The notes under the pieces were generated by a model. The model saw only the letters and a list, made by a program, of their open reading frames with translations. It was not told the DNA's origin and searched no databases. The translations under genes were made by a program, and so were the position numbers. A DNA stretch of 64,000 nucleotides. It comes from Litorivicinus sp. GTDB lineage: Bacteria; Pseudomonadota; Gammaproteobacteria; Pseudomonadales; Litorivicinaceae. This document shows, piece after piece, positions 8,818 through 17,506 of this stretch. The DNA lies in contig JAOLBK010000005.1 of the NCBI GenBank assembly GCA_028339155.1, positions 62,001 through 126,000 on the forward strand, given 5' to 3'. Each line of letters begins with the position of its first letter. Positions within the stretch are counted from its first letter, which is position 1.

Positions 8818-10020
8818 CTAGGTTCTTTTATTGTGAATATTTTGCACTCGATATGACCACAACGCCGCCAATGATGAGGCAATGCCAAAGGCGATCAGCG
8901 TGATAATGCCAATGTTTGTATTTTGATCCGCGCCCAACCAAACGGCTAGAGTTCCTGCTACGCCACCTGAGGTCATTTGCAAGGCACCAACAAGACCAGT
9001 CGCAGAGCCCCTTAGGTATGGGATTGATGAAGACGCAAGAATGATTGAGTTGGCAATGATGACGCCATTTGATATCCCAACAAGGAACATGGGAAGTGCA
9101 AGACTGACGGGATTGGACGGATCTAGATTGTAACATCCCCACATCAAGGCTAGATTCAGAATTGATGCGATGGACCCATAAAAAGTAATTGATTCGATCG
9201 AGTAAATTTTAAGTAAGCGTTTATTTAGGAGATTTCCAAGTACGTACCCGAGTGATGTTGTCCCCATCCAGAATCCGAATTCTGCCGGTCCGATATTCAT
9301 TCTGGCAAATGAATAAGCAATGAACCCCATTAACGCAAAAAATACACCCGTTTGAAATGCGGTAGTTAAAGCTGCGGCCAAAAAATGACTCGAACGAAGA
9401 AGTTCTGAATACCCTAACATTATGGATTTAATGGATGTTTGTTTACGAGTGGTATGCGTTTCTTTGATCTTCGTATGGACGCAAAAAAATAAAATTCCGC
9501 CGGTGCACGCGAGCACTAAAAATGCGCCTCGCCATCCAATGAGTTCTGTCAGCACGCCACCAAGAGAAGTCCCTAAGACTGGGATGACGGCCATCATTGC
9601 AATAATTGATGACATGGCGCGAGCCGCGCCGTCTCTGTCGTATGAATCCAGAACAATTGATCGCGACATGGCGATTGATGCGGCCGCACCTAATCCTTGC
9701 AGTACGCGAAATATGATAATTGTTGTAGCGCTGTGGGAAAGGGATGCACCGATCCCGCCAACTGCATATGCGAGGGATCCAAAAATGAATAAAGGACGCC
9801 GGCCAAATCGGTCTGACAAAGGCCCAGCGATTAACTGACCAAGTGCAATCGAAATGAGTAATGTGGTCAGTACTAACTGTGCGATATTAGGGCCAGCAGA
9901 AAGGTCGTCTCGCAATGCCGGGATCGCTGGTGCAACGAGAGTCACAGCAAAAGGGCCAAGCCCAGCACCCAGAGCAAGAATCCAGATTGGAGGTTTAATA
10001 GAAGATGGCTGGCTGCTCAC
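8818..10020 (-). CDS. MFS drug-resistance transporter, Bcr/CflA-like
   Basis: This 400-aa, 12-helix major facilitator transporter belongs to the DHA1 Bcr/CflA type. The N-terminal half carries the motif A loop after helix 2 (GPLSDRFGRRPLF), and helix 1 includes the family-like APAIPALRDDL. The family exports antibiotics or metabolites with proton exchange. The start is GTG at 10020 with AAGGAT upstream. It faces a second MFS gene divergently across 156 bases, which probably contain both promoters. The downstream gene on the same strand is the ThDP enzyme, 95 bases away. Confidence 0.9.
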   Translation of the reverse strand: MSSQPSSIKPPIWILALGAGLGPFAVTLVAPAIPALRDDLSAGPNIAQLVLTTLLISIALGQLIAGPLSDRFGRRPLFIFGSLAYAVGGIGASLSHSATTIIIFRVLQGLGAAASIAMSRSIVLDSYDRDGAARAMSSIIAMMAVIPVLGTSLGGVLTELIGWRGAFLVLACTGGILFFCVHTKIKETHTTRKQTSIKSIMLGYSELLRSSHFLAAALTTAFQTGVFFALMGFIAYSFARMNIGPAEFGFWMGTTSLGYVLGNLLNKRLLKIYSIESITFYGSIASILNLALMWGCYNLDPSNPVSLALPMFLVGISNGVIIANSIILASSSIPYLRGSATGLVGALQMTSGGVAGTLAVWLGADQNTNIGIITLIAFGIASSLAALWSYRVQNIHNKRT

Positions 10021-10176
10021 GTGATAATCCTTAATTAGTAAAATATGATAAGAGCGCAGCGCGTTAGTACCCGATATCTTTTTTGCCCGTAAGAGAAGTT
10101 AAATTGGTTTTGCCATTCGGTTATTGGCAGATCTGCATCGGATATTATGGCTTATTAATGACATAGATTGGTAATC

Positions 10177-11421
10177 ATGAACAAACCATTTGAAACGTTT
10201 TCTGGCCCTGTGATTTCATTTTTGCTGGCCAGAATCGCGTTTGGTTTATCAATGCAAATGGTTGCAGTTGCTCTTGGTTGGCATATCTACGAAGCCACTA
10301 ATGATGCGTTTAAGCTCGCATTGGTCGGCCTGGTCTTCGTTTTACCGATTTTTCTATTCTTCTTTTTAACCGGATACGTCATTGACCGGTTTAAGCGCAA
10401 GAGTATATTGATTACGGCAACCACAATCGACGGGATTGCTTTCTTGGGAATGGCTTTGGCCTTTGGGGCTGATGAGCTAAATCTTGTTTCGATCTATTTT
10501 TTTATTTTTGTCCATGGCTTAGCGCACGCATTTTTCACGCCGGCACAAGCAGCTTTTTTGGCTAATTTAGTCGACCCAAAAATTCTGCCGAAGGCGATTG
10601 CTTTGAATTCGACCATGGGCCATCTGGCGACAACTGTGGGGCCGTTTGTTGCCGGCTTACTGATCACGGTGATTGACCGGAATGTGTATTGGTTGATGTG
10701 CGCGATCGTTTGGATGTGTCCACTTCTTTACTTATATCTCCCGGCCATTCCGGTTCCATCATCGGATAATTCAAGAAACCTCAAGGCCGTGTTTGCAGGG
10801 CTCACTTATCTGAGAGCAAACTCGATGGTCTTGGGAGCGATTATGCTGGATTTGGTCATTGTACTTTTAGGGTCAGTGATTGCCTTGCTGCCAATTTATG
10901 CGGTTGATATTTTAAAGACTGATGCCGATGGGTTGGGCTTGTTGCGAGCCATGCCGGCCATTGGTTCAGTATTAGTTGGGATCACTTTATCGAGAATGGC
11001 ACCGATGAACCGAGTCGGTCAAAAACTTTTTCTTGTGCTCGTTCTTTTTTCTTTATCAACTTTAGTCTTTGCATACTCTGAAATACTTTGGCTGAGTTGT
11101 TTGGCGCTGTTTGTGTATGGTGCGGTGGATATGGTGAGCGTTAATATCAGAATGTCGATGGTTCAGTTAGGAACGCCCAATGAGCTGAGGGGTCGAGTGA
11201 ATGCCGTGAATGCGCTGTGTACGTCCACCTCGAATCATATGGGTACTTTTAGGGCGGGATGGATTGCATCAATTATTGGGCCTGTGCCGACTGCAGCAAT
11301 TGGTGGGGTCGTAGCACTCGGGATCTCGGTCTGGGGATGGCTCAGTTTCCGTTCGATCCGTGAACTGGATCGTATTGCAGACATCAATCCAGAAACGCCA
11401 GTGGGGCAAGAAAAATACTAA
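10177..11421 (+). CDS. MFS transporter, EntS-like
   Basis: This 414-aa major facilitator protein of the MFS_3/EntS-like group has about 12 hydrophobic helices. A motif A loop after helix 2 (TGYVIDRFKRKS) and the central loop SSDNSRNLKAVFAGLTYLR are typical of that group, whose best-known members export siderophores or macrolides. I place the start at ATG 10177 (MNKPFETF); a TTG three codons upstream is possible. The stop TAA overlaps the ATG of the next gene (TAATG), so the two are translationally coupled. The pairing of an MFS protein with an ABC-2 permease is unusual. The substrate is unknown. Confidence 0.88.
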   Translation: MNKPFETFSGPVISFLLARIAFGLSMQMVAVALGWHIYEATNDAFKLALVGLVFVLPIFLFFFLTGYVIDRFKRKSILITATTIDGIAFLGMALAFGADELNLVSIYFFIFVHGLAHAFFTPAQAAFLANLVDPKILPKAIALNSTMGHLATTVGPFVAGLLITVIDRNVYWLMCAIVWMCPLLYLYLPAIPVPSSDNSRNLKAVFAGLTYLRANSMVLGAIMLDLVIVLLGSVIALLPIYAVDILKTDADGLGLLRAMPAIGSVLVGITLSRMAPMNRVGQKLFLVLVLFSLSTLVFAYSEILWLSCLALFVYGAVDMVSVNIRMSMVQLGTPNELRGRVNAVNALCTSTSNHMGTFRAGWIASIIGPVPTAAIGGVVALGISVWGWLSFRSIRELDRIADINPETPVGQEKY

Positions 11422-12227
11422 TGTTGAAAATGAATTTTAGATCAGTTCCCAAAGAGATGAGGGAGATTGCGTGGGTCGGCTTTGTAACGATTTTCAGGAC
11501 AGAGGTTCGCCGATTCAGTCGCATCTGGACTCAGACACTCATCCCGCCAATGATTACGATGGTTTTGTATCTGTTTATTTTTGGATCCATTATTGGCCGA
11601 AAAGTAGGCACTATTTTTGACATCCCATACATCCAATTTATAGGCCCTGGGATCATTGCAATGGCCCTGATCAATGCCGCGTATTCGAACGTATCGAGTT
11701 CTTTTTTTAGTTCTAAAAACCATCGCTACTATGAAGAAATGTTTGTTACACCAATCCCCAGCCTTTCGATTGTTGCTGGTTATATTTCGGGCGGAATTTG
11801 TCGCGGTCTGATTGTGATGTGCTTGGTCGGTTGTGTTGTGTTTGCATTCCACCCATACCGAATCGAGCATTTGCTGGTTCTTGTTTTCGCTTCGTTGATG
11901 ACGTCGATCATTTTTTCATGTTTGGGAATGATGAATGCGATCGCGGCAGGCGATCATGATGAGGCAAATTGGGTGAACAATTTTGTCATCACACCACTAA
12001 CCTACATGGGCGGCGTTTTTTTCCCGATGTCTTATCTTCCTGCCGTTATTCAACCAATCGCCGAATTAAACCCGATCCTAATGGTCGTGAGTTCATTTCG
12101 TTACGCAATCCTCGGAATAAGTTCGGGGCATACCGGTATTCATCTGATTGGATTGGCTTTTTTGGCGTTCGGGCTATTTGCATGCCTTGTTGTGATGGTT
12201 GGCCGCCGGGTAAGGCTTGGCGACTAA
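11421..12227 (+). CDS. ABC-2 type permease, YadH-like
   Basis: This 268-aa inner-membrane permease subunit of the ABC-2 family has six hydrophobic segments and the family C-terminal region (YMGGVFFPMSYLPA, then LNPILMVVSSFRYAILG), closely like YadH/NodJ proteins. Such permeases need an ATPase partner (YadG), normally encoded just upstream. Here the upstream gene, overlapping by one base, is an MFS transporter, and no separate ATPase gene is visible nearby. The only ABC ATPase in the window is the fused exporter at 1126-2922. It may borrow an ATPase from elsewhere or be the survivor of a rearranged operon. Confidence 0.88.
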   Translation: MLKMNFRSVPKEMREIAWVGFVTIFRTEVRRFSRIWTQTLIPPMITMVLYLFIFGSIIGRKVGTIFDIPYIQFIGPGIIAMALINAAYSNVSSSFFSSKNHRYYEEMFVTPIPSLSIVAGYISGGICRGLIVMCLVGCVVFAFHPYRIEHLLVLVFASLMTSIIFSCLGMMNAIAAGDHDEANWVNNFVITPLTYMGGVFFPMSYLPAVIQPIAELNPILMVVSSFRYAILGISSGHTGIHLIGLAFLAFGLFACLVVMVGRRVRLGD

Positions 12228-12240
12228 TCCGGCGAGTTTG

Positions 12241-13095
12241 TTATTTTATCCAAGCTCGTTTCAAAGGCGGGATTCGCTCAGGATGTGGGAATATCTGGCA
12301 CTCCTGGCAGCCTAGCGCGGCTTGGTCAGATGGTAGCGACGAGTCCCACCGGTCAGAAACAAAACGGCAGCCATTGAAGGGTTCGGAGTCCTCCGAAGCA
12401 AGCCAGACCGAGAGTGGCTTAATAGTCTCTGGTGGAAGTCCCTTGCCCGTCATTTGCCCAGTCCCGAATTTTGTATTGACGGCGCCGCCGGGTGAAATTG
12501 TGTTTACGGTTACATGAGTGTCTGCCAATGATTCGGCCCATGCGATGGTCGTGGCTTCGAGCGCGGCTTTAGTTGGCCCGTAAGGTGTCCATGATTTTCG
12601 ATGCATTGATTCTGTTCGTTTTGAAATATTAATGATTCGACCGGAATCAGCAGCCAACAAATAATTGAGCGCCGAATGTACCAAAAAGTATGGTCCGATT
12701 AGATTAGTTTCAATAATTTCTGAAATACCTTTGGGGTCATGATCTGCAATTGTTTTCGAGCCATCGCCAAAGTGTGCGTAGCGGCCTGCTTTACCGGCAT
12801 TGTTGATAACAATATTCAGTGCAGAAAACATGCTTATATGACTCTCGACCGCATTTTGACAGTCACCGATACGAGAAACGTCTGAGGTTTGGGGATTACA
12901 ACGCACGCCTCGTGATTCTAATTCTTGAGCGGTTGCCATGAGTTCGGTTGTGATCTCATGCGCGGTCTCATCAGAGCCAGGAGCAGCCGTTAGTGTGATG
13001 CCGGAGATCCCTGCATCAGCATATGCGATGGCGATTTCTCTTCCAAGACCTCTGCTCGCCCCGGTAATTAATGCGTATTTACCTTGTAAATTCAT
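12241..13095 (-). CDS. Short-chain dehydrogenase/reductase
   Basis: This classical SDR (284 aa) reduces or oxidises a carbonyl/alcohol with NAD(P). The nucleotide motif is TGASRGLG at residues about 12-19, the NNAG motif follows in VINNAG, and the catalytic Ser-Tyr-Lys are in INISKRTES and YGPTK. I chose ATG 13095 (MNLQGKYALITG) because it begins right at the fold and has AGGCGATC upstream; an in-frame start at 13182 would add 29 unlikely residues. The C-terminus (HPERIPPLKRAWIK) is longer than the core SDR. It converges with the ABC-2 permease gene, 13 bases apart. The substrate is not inferable. Confidence 0.88.
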   Translation of the reverse strand: MNLQGKYALITGASRGLGREIAIAYADAGISGITLTAAPGSDETAHEITTELMATAQELESRGVRCNPQTSDVSRIGDCQNAVESHISMFSALNIVINNAGKAGRYAHFGDGSKTIADHDPKGISEIIETNLIGPYFLVHSALNYLLAADSGRIINISKRTESMHRKSWTPYGPTKAALEATTIAWAESLADTHVTVNTISPGGAVNTKFGTGQMTGKGLPPETIKPLSVWLASEDSEPFNGCRFVSDRWDSSLPSDQAALGCQECQIFPHPERIPPLKRAWIK

Positions 13096-13263
13096 ATTCT
13101 GATCGCCTTTCTGTTCTAAGCAAACAATACTATTAGGGTCGAAGTCTAACCACAGGTTAGTAAAACCATGTGCTGAGGACAATCAAATCAGATTGGCATT
13201 GGTGTATCTGCGATGGGATCGATATTCTTATTTTCAGTTTTATTAAATCCATAGGGGAATACG

Positions 13264-13467
13264 ATGAAGTTAGGTGGTTTGTTGGCAGGTTTTGGTTCGT
13301 TGATTGCGGCCGGTCAAGCATTTGCGCACGGTGATCATGGAGCAATGGCCTATGCTCAATCTGTTTCACATTCAATGACTGGCGAGCATTTGATCGCTGG
13401 ATTTGGAGTGGTTGTGTTGGGAGCAGCTATTTTTGCTGTTGCTCGCAAAGTGTTGCGTACTCAGTAA
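13264..13467 (+). CDS. Small HupE/UreJ-like membrane protein, 67 aa
   Basis: This tiny exported membrane protein has a signal peptide at residues 1-21 (ending GQAFA) and a mature start rich in His (HGDHGAMA). The segment SHSMTGEHLIAGFGV is followed by one transmembrane helix and a basic tail (ARKVLRTQ). The pattern H-x-x-H-G ... H-x-x-T-G-x-x-H/E-H-L is that of the N-terminus of HupE/UreJ nickel/cobalt permeases, but those have six helices and this stops after one. RBS AGGGGAA stands six bases before the ATG. A strong terminator follows within 20 bases, so it is a free-standing, probably well-expressed unit. A metal-binding role is inferred from the His pattern only. Confidence 0.8.
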   Translation: MKLGGLLAGFGSLIAAGQAFAHGDHGAMAYAQSVSHSMTGEHLIAGFGVVVLGAAIFAVARKVLRTQ

Positions 13468-13483
13468 TATTTAGTCCCCTTCG

Positions 13484-13517
13484 AAAAAAGGCTGTCATCA
13501 CTGACAGCCTTTTTTTT
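13484..13517 (+). terminator. Rho-independent terminator after the 67-aa gene
   Basis: A perfect nine-bp stem AGGCTGTCA / TGACAGCCT (13489-13497 and 13502-13510) with loop TCAC is followed by seven T. Six A precede it, so it can also terminate from the minus strand. Confidence 0.92.
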
Positions 13518-13552
13518 ATCTAACTATTTATGATAGTTAGTTTCTTCCAGGG

Positions 13553-13582
13553 AAAGGCTGCCATCACTGACAGCCTTTTTTC
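13553..13582. terminator. Second, near-identical terminator hairpin
   Basis: AGGCTGCCA / TGACAGCCT (13555-13563, 13568-13576) has one mismatch and the same TCAC loop, followed by T6. It sits three bases past the stop of the minus-strand cupin gene and repeats the 13484-13517 hairpin. A third, weaker hairpin (CTAACTA/TAGTTAG) lies between them at about 13520-13541. Confidence 0.75.
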
Positions 13583-13584
13583 GC

Positions 13585-14700
13585 TTAACTTTTAGGAGGA
13601 AGATCCTCAAGTTCTTTTTCGTAAGAACTTTGCATTTGGCTTTCGAGGCCCTGCTCTGCCAGAGACTTCGCGAATATATCTCGGACTTCTTGTGTCTCAT
13701 CAGCATAATCAATCTGATGGCCGCCGATGCGCTGACTGATCCATGCTTTGGGCACGCCTTGCGTATTCCTGATGGCGACACCTTCATACTTGAATGCCAG
13801 ATAGCGAGCAGGCGTCGTTCCGGTGTTAAAATGCTGATGGAACCACATGTTTGGCGGCACGATCATTGTCCCAACTTCCCATTCAAAGCGCTCAGGCTCA
13901 CCGCCTTCAGGCCACATAAGAGAATATCCAGAACCACTCAAAATGATAACGTGAGCGCCCGGGCCATGCATGTGTGCTTTTTTGTAGGTGCCCAATGGGA
14001 ACTGAGAGATGTGACTGTTTAATGAACTTTTGGCAAAATTGAACCGGATGTGGCCACCGCCTGCACCACGCTCTTTGGCCTCGATGAGCGGAAGGTTGAC
14101 GCCATCAGGAACAAAGTTGGTCTCGAGTAACAAGCCTTTTTGCTCGCCCTTAGCTGAAAAATATTCAGGATCGCCGTTAAACCGCTCTGGAAAGTCATAT
14201 TCCGTATTAAAGACAAATCCAGGGTCACCGTAGGTATTGATTATTGGCGGCGCGTTTGTGACTGCTACGTAACGGGCTGGTTCTGAACCTGATAAATTAA
14301 AATGTTGGTGTATTGTGTTAAGAGGAATTGCGAATAAAGCGCCTGGGCCCCACTCAAACTCGACCTCGGCGCCCGCAAAGTTTTTAACAGTGGTTTTCCC
14401 GTGACCAGATAAGACCATAACCGTTTCTTCAAACAACTGACTTTGTGGTGCAAGTTTTTGACCGGCTGGAATCTCGCAAACGTAGCAATCGTTGGTGGTT
14501 CGCGATGCATCATGATTGATGAATACGCCTGATCCGCCACGACGAGCCCAAGGCTTTAATTCCACGTTGTTTAGATTTTGAATATAAAAAGCATCAACGA
14601 CATCGAGGCCTTCATCTCGAATCCATTTCAGGTAGGGTGTATCTTTTTCTTTTGCGAACTTTTTGGCGAGTTCGTCAGAAACGATTGCGTCTTTTTTCAT
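13585..14700 (-). CDS. Double-cupin protein, EutA-associated
   Basis: This 371-aa soluble protein has two cupin barrels, in the general style of gentisate 1,2-dioxygenase-like bicupins. Barrel 1 spans about residues 70-150 with HQHFN at 131-135. Barrel 2 spans about 225-305 with metal-ligand-like KAHMH (His243, His245) and HQHFN at 288-292. At the place of the usual motif-1 Glu there is His250. It is therefore probably a metal-binding enzyme or binding protein. It is transcribed divergently from an EutA-like gene, and its homologues at 28041-30438 also precede an EutA-like gene. Gentisate dioxygenase activity is not supported: the first barrel lacks a clear HxH motif. A terminator hairpin follows the stop. 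Confidence 0.85.
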   Translation of the reverse strand: MKKDAIVSDELAKKFAKEKDTPYLKWIRDEGLDVVDAFYIQNLNNVELKPWARRGGSGVFINHDASRTTNDCYVCEIPAGQKLAPQSQLFEETVMVLSGHGKTTVKNFAGAEVEFEWGPGALFAIPLNTIHQHFNLSGSEPARYVAVTNAPPIINTYGDPGFVFNTEYDFPERFNGDPEYFSAKGEQKGLLLETNFVPDGVNLPLIEAKERGAGGGHIRFNFAKSSLNSHISQFPLGTYKKAHMHGPGAHVIILSGSGYSLMWPEGGEPERFEWEVGTMIVPPNMWFHQHFNTGTTPARYLAFKYEGVAIRNTQGVPKAWISQRIGGHQIDYADETQEVRDIFAKSLAEQGLESQMQSSYEKELEDLPPKS

Positions 14701-14864
14701 AAGTTTCCTTCAGTCATTGTTAGTACGGCAAGTGATGGCGTTCACCCGCCAGATGAAAAAGTGTTTTCTATAGTTAATAGAATAGATGTTAGCAATGAAC
14801 ACTGTTTGATAGACCAATGAGTCATTGAATTAACGAAACATTATTACTATGGGGGCTAACCACC

Positions 14865-16493
14865 TTGACTAATTCTAATTCATCGAAGCCTACGAAAGAT
14901 ATTGATTTAATACATGATCTTAATGATCACGATTATGGAATTTTTGGTACGCATGCGCATCTCCCGGGCAATAAATATGATCATGATCATGATGAAAACT
15001 TTGATGAGGGCCCACTCGAAGACAATCCGCTGTGGCAACAAGACAACATTTTTCTGTCTACGGTAGGCGTGGATATTGGTTCATCCAGTACTCAGATCGT
15101 ATTTTCTCAGGTTCATCTGGAGCGCCAGGGCGAAGCATTAAGTTCACGTTATGTGGTTGTGGATCGTAGACTGTTATACCAGTCACCCATTTTTTTTACG
15201 CCATACATAGGTGAGACTCAAATTGATTCGGGTGCGTTGGGTTCATTAATTGACAAGGCCTATCAGGAAGCGGAAATACGTCCACACGATGTGGATATTG
15301 GGGTTGTATTGCTGACAGGCGAGGCCTTACGCCGAGAAAATTCCGAGAAGATAGCGCATGTTATCGCGCACAAGGGAGGCGAATTTCTGAGTGCGAGCGC
15401 CGGTCATCATATGGAGTCCAATCTAGCCGCTTACGGATCAGGCGCTGTTGATTTATCTGGCCAAAAAAAGTCGAAAGTGCTGAACGTGGATATTGGTGGC
15501 GGCACAACAAAACTAGCTATTATTGATAGTGGCCAACTTGTTGGAACGGGTGCTTTTCATGTGGGCGGTCGTTTGCTGGTATGGGATGATAGTTGGCGGA
15601 TTGTTCGGCTCGAACCACGCGCTAAAACATTTTGTCATGAACTAGGTATTGATCTGTCTGTTGGTGATTTATTTAGTCAGGAACAAGCCGAGTATGTGGG
15701 TTCTAAGCTTGCTGAAATCTTAATCGATGTGGTTAACGGGATTGAGAGAGACGATGCGCTTTGGTTGACTGATGTGCCCAAATTCCCGAAAGATCTTTCG
15801 AATGTAGTCTTTTCGGGCGGTGTATCTGAGTACATAGCTGTTCCAGAACAATTAGGGCACAACGATCTGGGATTGTATGTCGGACGTTGTTTGTCCAAAG
15901 CCCAACTAGACAACCGATTTATTTTTGAGGCGGTTGTTGCGCCGGGTGGGATTCGTGCAACGGCCTTGGGTGCGAGTGAGTTTAATATTCAGGTCAGTGG
16001 CAATACCGGTCATATTTCAAATCCGTCTATTTTGCTGCCTGTCAAAAATTTACCGGTCGTTAAATTGCTCGTGGACGCCGATCACATTACCCAAGCTGGC
16101 TTGGCAGAACGCTTGGCCCAGGCTGAACAGTCATTTGACTTGGCCGATTACAAAGAGTTTTCTTTGGCGTTTGAGTGGGTCGGTGAGTTTGATTATGTAT
16201 TGCTAAAAACGCTATGTGACGCCGTATCCTCTTATGTAGAATCTCAGTGGCACGAAGATCGAGCGCTGTATTTATTGTTTGATCGTGATTTGGCTCAGAG
16301 TGTGGGCCGCATCTTGACCGATGAAATCGGTATGCAGCGGCCGTTGTTGGTTCTCGATGGCTTGCGTTTCAAGGATTTTGAATTTGTCGACTTAGGCCGC
16401 GTTCGTTTGCCATCTAGAACGGTCCCTGTGACTGTGAAGTCGTTGCTATTTCAGAACCATGGTATGTCTCAACAAAAAGGAGTGGAAGATTGA
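14865..16493 (+). CDS. EutA-like reactivating-factor ATPase with His/Asp-rich N-terminus
   Basis: This 542-aa protein belongs to the EutA family of actin-fold ATPases. In ethanolamine degradation EutA reactivates adenosylcobalamin-dependent ethanolamine ammonia-lyase by exchanging damaged cobalamin. The phosphate-binding motifs are GVDIGSSSTQ (68-77) and NVDIGGGTTK (207-216), and the family stretch YQSPIFFTPY is at 105-114. The first 65 residues are extra relative to E. coli EutA (467 aa) and hold many His and Asp (GTHAH, DHDHDE), a possible metal-binding tail. The start is TTG at 14865 after GGGGGC; no in-frame ATG precedes the fold. Its stop overlaps the next start by four bases. No eutB/eutC is present, so the client enzyme is unknown. 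Confidence 0.9.
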   Translation: MTNSNSSKPTKDIDLIHDLNDHDYGIFGTHAHLPGNKYDHDHDENFDEGPLEDNPLWQQDNIFLSTVGVDIGSSSTQIVFSQVHLERQGEALSSRYVVVDRRLLYQSPIFFTPYIGETQIDSGALGSLIDKAYQEAEIRPHDVDIGVVLLTGEALRRENSEKIAHVIAHKGGEFLSASAGHHMESNLAAYGSGAVDLSGQKKSKVLNVDIGGGTTKLAIIDSGQLVGTGAFHVGGRLLVWDDSWRIVRLEPRAKTFCHELGIDLSVGDLFSQEQAEYVGSKLAEILIDVVNGIERDDALWLTDVPKFPKDLSNVVFSGGVSEYIAVPEQLGHNDLGLYVGRCLSKAQLDNRFIFEAVVAPGGIRATALGASEFNIQVSGNTGHISNPSILLPVKNLPVVKLLVDADHITQAGLAERLAQAEQSFDLADYKEFSLAFEWVGEFDYVLLKTLCDAVSSYVESQWHEDRALYLLFDRDLAQSVGRILTDEIGMQRPLLVLDGLRFKDFEFVDLGRVRLPSRTVPVTVKSLLFQNHGMSQQKGVED

Positions 16494-17491
16494 AAGTTCA
16501 GATTAAAGATGGTGTCGGCTTTGAGAGCGGTGATGATTTTGTGCTGAGGGCGGCTCTAAGCCAAGGCTTGGGGTTTCCCTACGAGTGCGCGTCAGGATCT
16601 TGTGGGAACTGTCGTTTTGAATTGCTTTCAGGAGACCTTGAATACCCTAACGGCCATCCAACGATTCTTACTGATCGAGATGCAAAAAGGAATCGTCATC
16701 TCGCGTGTCAGTGCATCGCAAAATCAGACATAGAAATCAAAGTGCGTTTGTTTGATGAGTATGAGCCAATTCATAAGCCATCTAGCTTTCCAGCAACACT
16801 GGCTGAGATGGTAACTGTGACCCACGATATTGTTGAGTTTCGTTTCTCGGTTAGTTCACAGCAAGCGTTTGAGCCCGGCCAGTTTGCTTTGCTTGATTTG
16901 CCAAACGTAGCAGGCGCTCGGGCGTACTCAATGAGCAATCTCTGCAATTCCAAGGGTCAGTGGGATTTTCAGATAAAACGAGTTCCTGAGGGTTCTGCGA
17001 CCACTCGATTATTTGATCATGTTGCGATAGGTGATTCGATCGACATCATTGGCCCATACGGGCGTGGATATTTTCGAGGATTTAGGGGTCGTGACATTGT
17101 GTTAGTTGCAGGTGGATCAGGCTTATCACCGATGGTTTCAATAGCCAAAGCAATTGATCAATTAAAGGATGGCCGCAATCAAGAGCGTGTTCATTTTTTC
17201 TATGGTGGTCGATCGGAAATCGATTTGGCAGGTGAATCGTTTCTGTCTGAAATGAGTGGTTTTGGGGATTGGCTTCGATATGAAGCCGCCTTAAGTAACC
17301 CGACATCAGATCAAGCAGATGGTATTTTCCATGGTTTCATTCATGAATTAGTTAAAGATCGGATTGGTTCTGATCTGGCAAATGTTGATCTCTACTTTGC
17401 GGGCCCGCCATTAATGGCCAATGCAATGGAGACGGTGATACGTGAGTATAAAGCACCGTCTGAACATGTGTTTTATGATCGATTTGGATAA
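16490..17491 (+). CDS. 2Fe-2S ferredoxin/FAD/NAD(P)H oxidoreductase
   Basis: This 333-aa electron-transfer flavoprotein has the layout of oxygenase reductases (DmpP, BenC, MMO reductase). An N-terminal plant-type ferredoxin has Cys33, Cys38, Cys41 and Cys73 or Cys75. An FAD domain follows with RAYSMS (144-149), then an NAD(P) domain with AGGSGLSPM (207-215) and a C-terminal Cys-less end EHVFYDRFG. It should pass electrons from NAD(P)H through FAD to the iron-sulfur cluster. The start is TTG at 16490, overlapping the EutA-like stop, with AAGGAG upstream, so the two are coupled. No oxygenase component lies in the window. A partner role with the EutA-like ATPase, such as cobalamin reduction, is speculation from the coupling. 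Confidence 0.9.
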   Translation: MKVQIKDGVGFESGDDFVLRAALSQGLGFPYECASGSCGNCRFELLSGDLEYPNGHPTILTDRDAKRNRHLACQCIAKSDIEIKVRLFDEYEPIHKPSSFPATLAEMVTVTHDIVEFRFSVSSQQAFEPGQFALLDLPNVAGARAYSMSNLCNSKGQWDFQIKRVPEGSATTRLFDHVAIGDSIDIIGPYGRGYFRGFRGRDIVLVAGGSGLSPMVSIAKAIDQLKDGRNQERVHFFYGGRSEIDLAGESFLSEMSGFGDWLRYEAALSNPTSDQADGIFHGFIHELVKDRIGSDLANVDLYFAGPPLMANAMETVIREYKAPSEHVFYDRFG

Positions 17492-17506
17492 GGGTGGGAT
17501 TAATTA

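Noticed and set aside
13585-14700. Gentisate 1,2-dioxygenase
   Set aside because: The bicupin shape fits, but the first barrel lacks the usual His-x-His and the gene is not beside maleylpyruvate-pathway genes; the EutA link is stronger.
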